A stretch of 64,000 nucleotides of DNA from contig NZ_CP048635.1 in NCBI RefSeq assembly GCF_010669145.1, forward strand, positions 1,075,001-1,139,000, in the 5' to 3' direction. A program made the translations under genes and the position numbers. Origin of the DNA: Rhizobium oryzihabitans. Its GTDB lineage: Bacteria; Pseudomonadota; Alphaproteobacteria; Rhizobiales; Rhizobiaceae. The notes beneath the pieces are model-generated. The model was not told the DNA's origin. It worked only from the letters and a program-made list of their open reading frames with translations, and made no database searches. How positions within the stretch are numbered: the first letter of the stretch is position 1; every line of letters begins with the position of its first letter. This document shows, piece by piece, positions 58,890-64,000 of the stretch.

Positions 58890-59774
58890 ATGTCAGAGAG
58901 CTTCAGACACAGGGAGGTATGGCGCAACCGATTGCTCATCCTGCCTTCCGTATTGCTGTTGACAGCCTTTGTGATCTATCCCGCCTTCGTTGCAATTCAA
59001 ACGAGCCTGACCAACGCGGCCCTGACGGGACCTGCCGCAATGAGCCCCCGTTTTATCGGTCTGGCGAACTACTCCAGGCTTCTTTCCGACGGCAACTTCT
59101 GGCGCTCGCTGGCCATCACCTTCTGGTTCGTATTGTTCTCAGCCGTGATCGGCCAGCTTCTGCTCGGTCTCCTCTCCGCCATCTTGTTGCGGCGGCGTTT
59201 TGCACTGAGACCCCTGATCAACGCCATCATCCTGATGCCCAATGCGGTGCCGGAAGTCGTCGCGGCCTTGATGTGGGCATCGATGCTCGCGGCCGGGGAA
59301 TATGGCACGCTCAACAACATCGTCGCTTGGTTCGGTATCGATCCGCAGCGCTGGCTGACGACCTTTCCGTTGACGATGATCGTCATCATCAACATCTGGC
59401 GCGGCATAGGCTTTGCAATGATCCTGATGACGTCGGGCCTGAGCGCGATCTCGGACGAACTCTATGAAGCGGCCTGGATGGACGGCGCCAGTGCCAGCCA
59501 GATATTCCGCCGCATCACACTGCCTCTGCTTGTTCCAACCATTTTCCTCTATCTTCTCGTTTCGACGGTCTCCACCATAGGAATATTCGGCCTTGTTTTC
59601 GCGCTGACCCGAGGTGGGCCGGCCGGGGCAACAGAGATCATCGGCATCTACATCTACAATCAGTCATTTAACGCCTATCAACTCGGATATGGTTCGGCGG
59701 TCGCCGTTGTGGTGCTGGCCTTCTCGCTGGTGATCGGGATGATCTATGTCCGCGCGCTGAAGGTGGAAGTCTGA
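58890..59774 (+). CDS. Carbohydrate ABC permease (UgpA/MalF type)
   Basis: 294 residues, six helices, with the EAA loop DELYEAAWMDGASASQIFRR near residue 190. Begins 126 bases after the binding-protein gene; its TGA shares a base with the next ATG. Confidence 0.9.
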   Translation: MSESFRHREVWRNRLLILPSVLLLTAFVIYPAFVAIQTSLTNAALTGPAAMSPRFIGLANYSRLLSDGNFWRSLAITFWFVLFSAVIGQLLLGLLSAILLRRRFALRPLINAIILMPNAVPEVVAALMWASMLAAGEYGTLNNIVAWFGIDPQRWLTTFPLTMIVIINIWRGIGFAMILMTSGLSAISDELYEAAWMDGASASQIFRRITLPLLVPTIFLYLLVSTVSTIGIFGLVFALTRGGPAGATEIIGIYIYNQSFNAYQLGYGSAVAVVVLAFSLVIGMIYVRALKVEV

Positions 59775-60673
59775 TGGCTGAACGCACCGAGACCGCGAAG
59801 GCAGCCGCGAGCCGTTATGGGCTCCTCCTCGTCATTAGCCTCTATTGTATAATGCCCTTCCTCTGGCTTCTTGCAGCCGCCTTCGACGCGGATGCGACGC
59901 TGTTCCTGAAAATGCCTGCGCAGTTCAGCCTGACCAACGTCTTCCGGGTTTTCCTGGAGCAGGACGGGCTGCGATGGCTGATGAACTCCCTCATCGTCTG
60001 TGGCCTGTCGACCGTGCTCGTTCTCTTCCTCGCGGGGTTCGGGGGCTATGCTCTGTCGAGGACGCAAGCCTGGTGGAAACGGCCGTTTCTCTATTCGATC
60101 ATACTCATCCGGGTCCTCCCGACGACCGCGCTCATCGTTCCGCTCTACAAGGTCATGTTGAGCGGCAATCAGTTTATCGCGAGTGTTGTCCGCCCGGTTG
60201 TCGATCCTGAATATTTCCGGGCGACGATGCGTATCGTTGGTTTCATCGACGGCTATTTTGGGCTGATAGTGCTGATGGCGACGATGCATTTGCCGCTGGC
60301 GCTCTGGATCATGAAGACCTTTTTCGACACGGTTCCGCGGGAATATGAAGAGGCGGCGATCATGGATGGCGCAACCTTCGCGCAACGCCTGCGTCGCGTG
60401 CTTATTCCACTCGCAATGCCGGGTCTCGCCGCCTCAGGTCTTTTTGCCTTCATCGCCGCCTGGGGTGACTTTCTTCTGCCACTGACTTTCATCTCGTCGC
60501 CGGAACTGCGGATGCTCCCGCTTGGAATCTACAGTGCCTTTCTGCGCACCAGCGAGATCGACTACGGCCTTCTGGCCGCGATCGCAACCATCTACACCAT
60601 CCCCGCCATAATCGCTTTTGCCTTCGCACGGCGCTTTCTGGTTCAGACCTTCGGCGGCGGATTGAAGGGATAA
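59774..60673 (+). CDS. Carbohydrate ABC permease (UgpE/MalG type)
   Basis: 299 residues, six helices, with the EAA loop PREYEEAAIMDGATFAQRLR near residue 193. Start overlaps the previous stop by one base and it ends 5 bases before the ATPase gene. Confidence 0.9.
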   Translation: MAERTETAKAAASRYGLLLVISLYCIMPFLWLLAAAFDADATLFLKMPAQFSLTNVFRVFLEQDGLRWLMNSLIVCGLSTVLVLFLAGFGGYALSRTQAWWKRPFLYSIILIRVLPTTALIVPLYKVMLSGNQFIASVVRPVVDPEYFRATMRIVGFIDGYFGLIVLMATMHLPLALWIMKTFFDTVPREYEEAAIMDGATFAQRLRRVLIPLAMPGLAASGLFAFIAAWGDFLLPLTFISSPELRMLPLGIYSAFLRTSEIDYGLLAAIATIYTIPAIIAFAFARRFLVQTFGGGLKG

Positions 60674-60678
60674 CACTG

Positions 60679-61770
60679 ATGTCTTCCATTACCCTCAGCA
60701 AAATTCGCAAAAGCTTCGGCGCACTCGAGATTATCAAAGGCGTCGACATCTCGATCAAGCAAGGCGAATTCGCAGTCTTTGTCGGCCCTTCCGGCTGCGG
60801 CAAGTCCACGCTCCTGCGCATGATCGCGGGCCTGGAATCGATCAGTGGTGGTGAGTTCCGCCTTGATGGCGAGCTCATGAACGATGTCTCGCCGGACAAG
60901 CGGGGGCTCGCGATGGTTTTCCAGTCCTACGCGCTTTACCCGCACATGACGGTCGCGGAAAACATCGGCTTTTCCCTTGATCTGAAAGGCGTCGACAAGG
61001 CCGACATCAAGCGGAAAGTCGGTGCGGTGGCGGAAAAACTCCAGTTGAGCGCGCTGCTCGATCGCAAGCCTCAGGCGTTGTCCGGCGGTCAGCGTCAGCG
61101 GGTGGCGATCGGTCGGGCAATCATAAAAGAGCCCAAGGTGATCCTGTTTGATGAGCCGCTTTCCAATCTGGACGCTGCGTTACGGGTCCAGATGCGCGCG
61201 GAGTTACAGGAGCTGCACCGCACGACAGGTTCCACCATCATCTACGTTACCCATGATCAGGTGGAGGCTATGACACTCGCTGATCGTATTGTCGTCCTGA
61301 AAGACGGGGAGGTACAGCAGGCGGATCATCCGATCGCACTCTACAAGGAGCCAGACAACCTTTTTGTGGCCCAGTTCATCGGTTCCCCCAGGATGAACGT
61401 ATTTTCCGCGCATGTCGAAGCTGTAAACGACGCCATCGCCACGATACTGACCGTTGAGGGATGGAGAGTGCGCCTGGAAGGGTTCAAAGAGCTTGTCCCC
61501 GGGCGAGCCGTGCAACTTGGACTTCGCCCGGAGGACCTTTCTCTCACAGATCCTTCGGATGCGGACTTTACCGCCGAAACCCTCCTGTCGGAACGTCTCG
61601 GTATGGAGACCTATATCTCCTTCAAAACCGACGGCACTCCGGCGATCGCCAGAATTGTCGGAGATCATCGGATCGGAACCGGGGAGCCCGTGCCCCTGAA
61701 GATTAACCACCTCGCGTGCCATCTCTTCGACCAATCCGGTCGAGCGATCCAGCGCTTTCAAAATCACTAG
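60679..61770 (+). CDS. Carbohydrate ABC ATPase (UgpC/MalK type)
   Basis: 363 residues. Walker A GPSGCGKSTLLRMIAG, signature LSGGQRQRVAIGRA, Walker B VILFDEPLSNLD, and a C-terminal TOBE-type domain of about 120 residues (LGLRPEDLSL). Completes a CUT1-family importer. Confidence 0.92.
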   Translation: MSSITLSKIRKSFGALEIIKGVDISIKQGEFAVFVGPSGCGKSTLLRMIAGLESISGGEFRLDGELMNDVSPDKRGLAMVFQSYALYPHMTVAENIGFSLDLKGVDKADIKRKVGAVAEKLQLSALLDRKPQALSGGQRQRVAIGRAIIKEPKVILFDEPLSNLDAALRVQMRAELQELHRTTGSTIIYVTHDQVEAMTLADRIVVLKDGEVQQADHPIALYKEPDNLFVAQFIGSPRMNVFSAHVEAVNDAIATILTVEGWRVRLEGFKELVPGRAVQLGLRPEDLSLTDPSDADFTAETLLSERLGMETYISFKTDGTPAIARIVGDHRIGTGEPVPLKINHLACHLFDQSGRAIQRFQNH

Positions 61771-61783
61771 ATACGGAGAAAAC

Positions 61784-62797
61784 ATGCCTCTGAAACTCGG
61801 AGTTATTGGCTGTGGCCTGAAGGCCGCTGGCTACGCGCGAGCATGGGTGAAAAGTCCGCTTGCTCCCACCTTCGTCGCCCTGACCGATACCAGCCCCGCT
61901 TCGGTAGAACGTTTTGTCGAGATCGTTCGGCAAGGCGGCGAGCCGAAAGTATATGACACGGCCGACGCGCTGCTGGCGTCGGAGGCGGCCAATCTCGATG
62001 CCATCTACATCTCAACGCCGCATGCCTTTCACGCCGGCTATGCCAAAGCGGCTCTGGAACATGGGCTGGATCTGCTCCTCGAAAAACCGATGTCGCTCAA
62101 TTCGCATGAGGCGCGCGAAATTCTGGAGGCCCGTGAACGCGCCGGTCGCCAGGTCGTTGTCGCTTATCAGTCCTCGCTCTCGCCGCTTCTACGGCGCATG
62201 CGGGAACGGGCCGATGCCGGTGAATTCGGCGCGCTGCTGGCGGTTCACGGCGAGGTCTGGGAGAATTGGCAAAGCCGCTACGGCACCAGCTGGAAGCAGG
62301 TGCCAGCCCTTTCCGGAGGTGGCTTCATCTTCGACACCGGTTCGCATCTTTTTAACGCGGTCCTGCAGATGACCGGAATTGGTTATCAGAGCGTTTCCGC
62401 GAGCCTCGATAACCGCGGCCGCGACTTTGAACTGGTCGGAGGCGTTTTCGCCAAATTGGAAAATGGAACGACCGTAAATCTGACTTTCTGCGGCGACACG
62501 ATTCCCGGCTGTGAATCCTGCCTGACGCTCTTCTACGAAAGGGCCATTCTCCGCGTCGATATCTGGGGCAAATGGTCGGAGCTGCGCCAGGGACAGATAT
62601 CCATACGTGAAACCGCCGGGGAAGACCTGAACGCTGTTCTCGAAATCTTCGCTGATACCTGCGCGGGTCGCCGCGCCAATCCATCCACCGCCGAGCGAAG
62701 CCTGCATCTCGCAGAACTGTGGGATCTGATCAAGCAATCTTCGCAACATGGCGGTGAGCGTCTGACGCTGCAAACCAAGCCTGGAGACCTGAAATGA
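61784..62797 (+). CDS. Gfo/Idh/MocA-family oxidoreductase
   Basis: 337 residues. N-terminal NAD(P)-binding fold (LGVIGCGLKAAGYARAW) and the EKPMSLN motif near residue 101 that carries the catalytic lysine. Such enzymes oxidise sugars or inositols at a ring hydroxyl. It is coupled by ATGA to a ThuA-like gene, the same pairing as thuB-thuA in trehalose/keto-sugar catabolism of rhizobia. Confidence 0.85.
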   Translation: MPLKLGVIGCGLKAAGYARAWVKSPLAPTFVALTDTSPASVERFVEIVRQGGEPKVYDTADALLASEAANLDAIYISTPHAFHAGYAKAALEHGLDLLLEKPMSLNSHEAREILEARERAGRQVVVAYQSSLSPLLRRMRERADAGEFGALLAVHGEVWENWQSRYGTSWKQVPALSGGGFIFDTGSHLFNAVLQMTGIGYQSVSASLDNRGRDFELVGGVFAKLENGTTVNLTFCGDTIPGCESCLTLFYERAILRVDIWGKWSELRQGQISIRETAGEDLNAVLEIFADTCAGRRANPSTAERSLHLAELWDLIKQSSQHGGERLTLQTKPGDLK

Positions 62798-63552
62798 CGA
62801 GACCAATCCGCATTACGATATGGAACGAGAACTGGCATGAGACCAAGCAGCCAGAAATCCGGGCGGTGTATCCGGAGGGGATACACGGCGCCATCGCAAA
62901 CGGAATAGCGGCAGAAGATTTCCAGATCAGAACGGCTACCTTCTTCGACCCGGAATTCGGCCTGACCGACGAAGTTCTGGCTGAGACCGACGTGCTGTTC
63001 TGGTGGGGCCACGTGGTTCACAAGGAAATACCTGACGAACTCGTTACCCGTGTACAGAAGCGGGTTCTCGATGGCATGGGTCTCGTCGTCCTGCATTCCG
63101 GACATCATTCGAAGCTGTTTGCACGGCTCATGGGTACCTCCTGCAATCTTAGCTGGCGCGAGCATGAAGGCGGCGAGCGTGAACGGGTATGGGTTATCGA
63201 CCCCGCACATCCCATTGCACAAGGCCTGCCGGAATCCATTGTTGTTCCCCAGTCGGAAATGTACGGCGAGCCCTTCGATATCCCGCAGCCGGACCACCTG
63301 GTTTTCGTTAGTTGGGTTGAGGGCGGAGAGGTTTTTCGATCGGGTTGCTGCTATCACAGGGGACGCGGGCGCATTTTCTATTTCAGTCCCGGCCATGAAA
63401 GCTTTCCGATCTATTTCATGCCGGAAATCCATCGGGTCCTCTCCAATGCGGCCCGCTGGTGCGCATCGCCGCACGAAGATGGAACCCGTATGGTAAACAG
63501 GCATCGCCCTGTGCCGCTTGAAACAATCCGAAGCGATGAGGGGTCGCCATGA
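62794..63552 (+). CDS. ThuA-like protein
   Basis: 252 residues, ThuA family (class I glutamine amidotransferase-like fold): WNENWHETKQPEIRAVYPEG at the start and VLFWWGHVVHKEI, LVVLHSGHHSKLF, YFSPGHESFPIYF later. ThuA with a ThuB-type oxidoreductase acts in disaccharide use in Sinorhizobium/Agrobacterium. Overlaps the oxidoreductase stop by four bases. Whether the substrate here is trehalose is unknown. Confidence 0.85.
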   Translation: MTRPIRITIWNENWHETKQPEIRAVYPEGIHGAIANGIAAEDFQIRTATFFDPEFGLTDEVLAETDVLFWWGHVVHKEIPDELVTRVQKRVLDGMGLVVLHSGHHSKLFARLMGTSCNLSWREHEGGERERVWVIDPAHPIAQGLPESIVVPQSEMYGEPFDIPQPDHLVFVSWVEGGEVFRSGCCYHRGRGRIFYFSPGHESFPIYFMPEIHRVLSNAARWCASPHEDGTRMVNRHRPVPLETIRSDEGSP

Positions 63553-63655
63553 CGATCCGGTTCGCGATCTTCTGATCCGGTTTTAAAACAAGGTGAGGCC
63601 GGCTCTGCCGGCGATGAGCAAATCCAAAACGGCCAAGCACATCGCCTATGATCCG

Positions 63656-64000
63656 TTACCAGCGCGGCACCCGCCTTTCATAGGCTGGATCGAAGAGCTT
63701 CATATAGGCTGTATCATCGCGCTCTTTCATCGCGGTCTGATCATAAAGAGCCGCGAGTTCAGCGAGTTTCCGCCGGTCGAGCGTAACGCCAAGTCCCGGC
63801 CCTTTGGGTACATCCAGGCGACCGCCACGGAACGTGAACGGTGCGCCCTCGATCACGTCGACGCCGGTCCAGGGGTAATGTGTGTCGCAGTCGAAGCTCA
63901 GGTTCGGCGTTGCGGCGGCCACATGGATCATTGCCGCAAGGGTGATGCCGAGATGCGAGTTGGAATGCATGGAGACGCCGAGCCCCAGTGTCTCGCAGAT
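63656..64000 (-). CDS. Glucarate-dehydratase-like enolase superfamily protein (C-terminal part, cut by window edge)
   Basis: The last 114 residues of a leftward gene that continues beyond the window. GVSMHSNSHLGITLAAMIHV followed by DTHYPW resembles the C-terminal barrel segment of glucarate dehydratases and related sugar-acid dehydratases, where the MHSNSHLG histidine acts in catalysis. Its position facing the carbohydrate operon suggests that sugar acids are handled here. Confidence 0.8.
   Translation of the reverse strand: MCETLGLGVSMHSNSHLGITLAAMIHVAAATPNLSFDCDTHYPWTGVDVIEGAPFTFRGGRLDVPKGPGLGVTLDRRKLAELAALYDQTAMKERDDTAYMKLFDPAYERRVPRW

Overview
The window reads as a chromosomal piece of an alphaproteobacterium of the Rhizobiales, most like the Agrobacterium/Rhizobium group. 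The grounds are the 23S rRNA with a helix-9 intervening sequence, an initiator tRNA gene directly after 5S, and several rhizobial gene sets (coxMNOP-type oxidase, paa cluster, Opp/Ugp/Liv ABC transporters). This placement is inference from content; no database search was possible.

Layout. 1-3762: 3' part of an rRNA operon (23S, 5S, tRNA-fMet, terminators). 4189-14074: a LysR regulator with two tandem DNA-binding domains, divergent from a cyclic amidohydrolase, an N-carbamoyl amino acid amidohydrolase, a DUF917/S-methyl-thiohydantoin desulfurase-family protein, a urocanate-hydratase homologue with an altered pocket, an MHS-type MFS transporter and an exported aromatic-ammonia-lyase homologue that lacks the MIO-forming triad. 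Together these match, step for step, the ergothioneine degradation route described in Burkholderia sp. HME13: trimethylamine elimination, thiourocanate hydration, desulfuration, hydantoin opening, decarbamoylation to glutamate. This is the most interesting part of the window. 14245-19552 (minus): an oligopeptide-type ABC transporter. 20039-24568: an OmpR-class two-component system with small exported proteins and a COG4705 membrane protein; a nearly identical 19-bp motif lies upstream of the exported-protein genes. 24907-30805: DUF2189 protein, cytochrome c and a coxMNOP-like heme-copper oxidase. 30851-33838 (minus): YceI, a small exported protein, ECF sigma, anti-sigma and cytochrome b561.

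34146-54835: a large phenylacetate catabolic regulon: paaX, paaJ, paaABCDE, an extra PaaA/PaaC-like protein, paaZ, then leftward paaG-paaI-paaK-paaR, then rightward paaN, a branched-chain-amino-acid-type ABC transporter and a fused enoyl-CoA hydratase/3-hydroxyacyl-CoA dehydrogenase. TetR-type operator-like palindromes sit at both promoter regions. 54908-56338: an OhrR-like MarR regulator divergent from an exported alpha/beta hydrolase, with an 18-bp inverted repeat between them. 56440-64000: AraC regulator, carbohydrate ABC transporter, Gfo/Idh/MocA oxidoreductase, ThuA-like protein, and the end of a glucarate-dehydratase-like enolase cut by the window edge.

Seven conserved genes (LysR, dual ABC ATPase, oppA, coxN, the small oxidase subunit, paaK, livF) are each broken by a single missing base in a G/C run. 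The uniformity points to homopolymer under-calling in the source sequence and not to seven real pseudogenes. Coordinates for these genes span the whole repaired gene.
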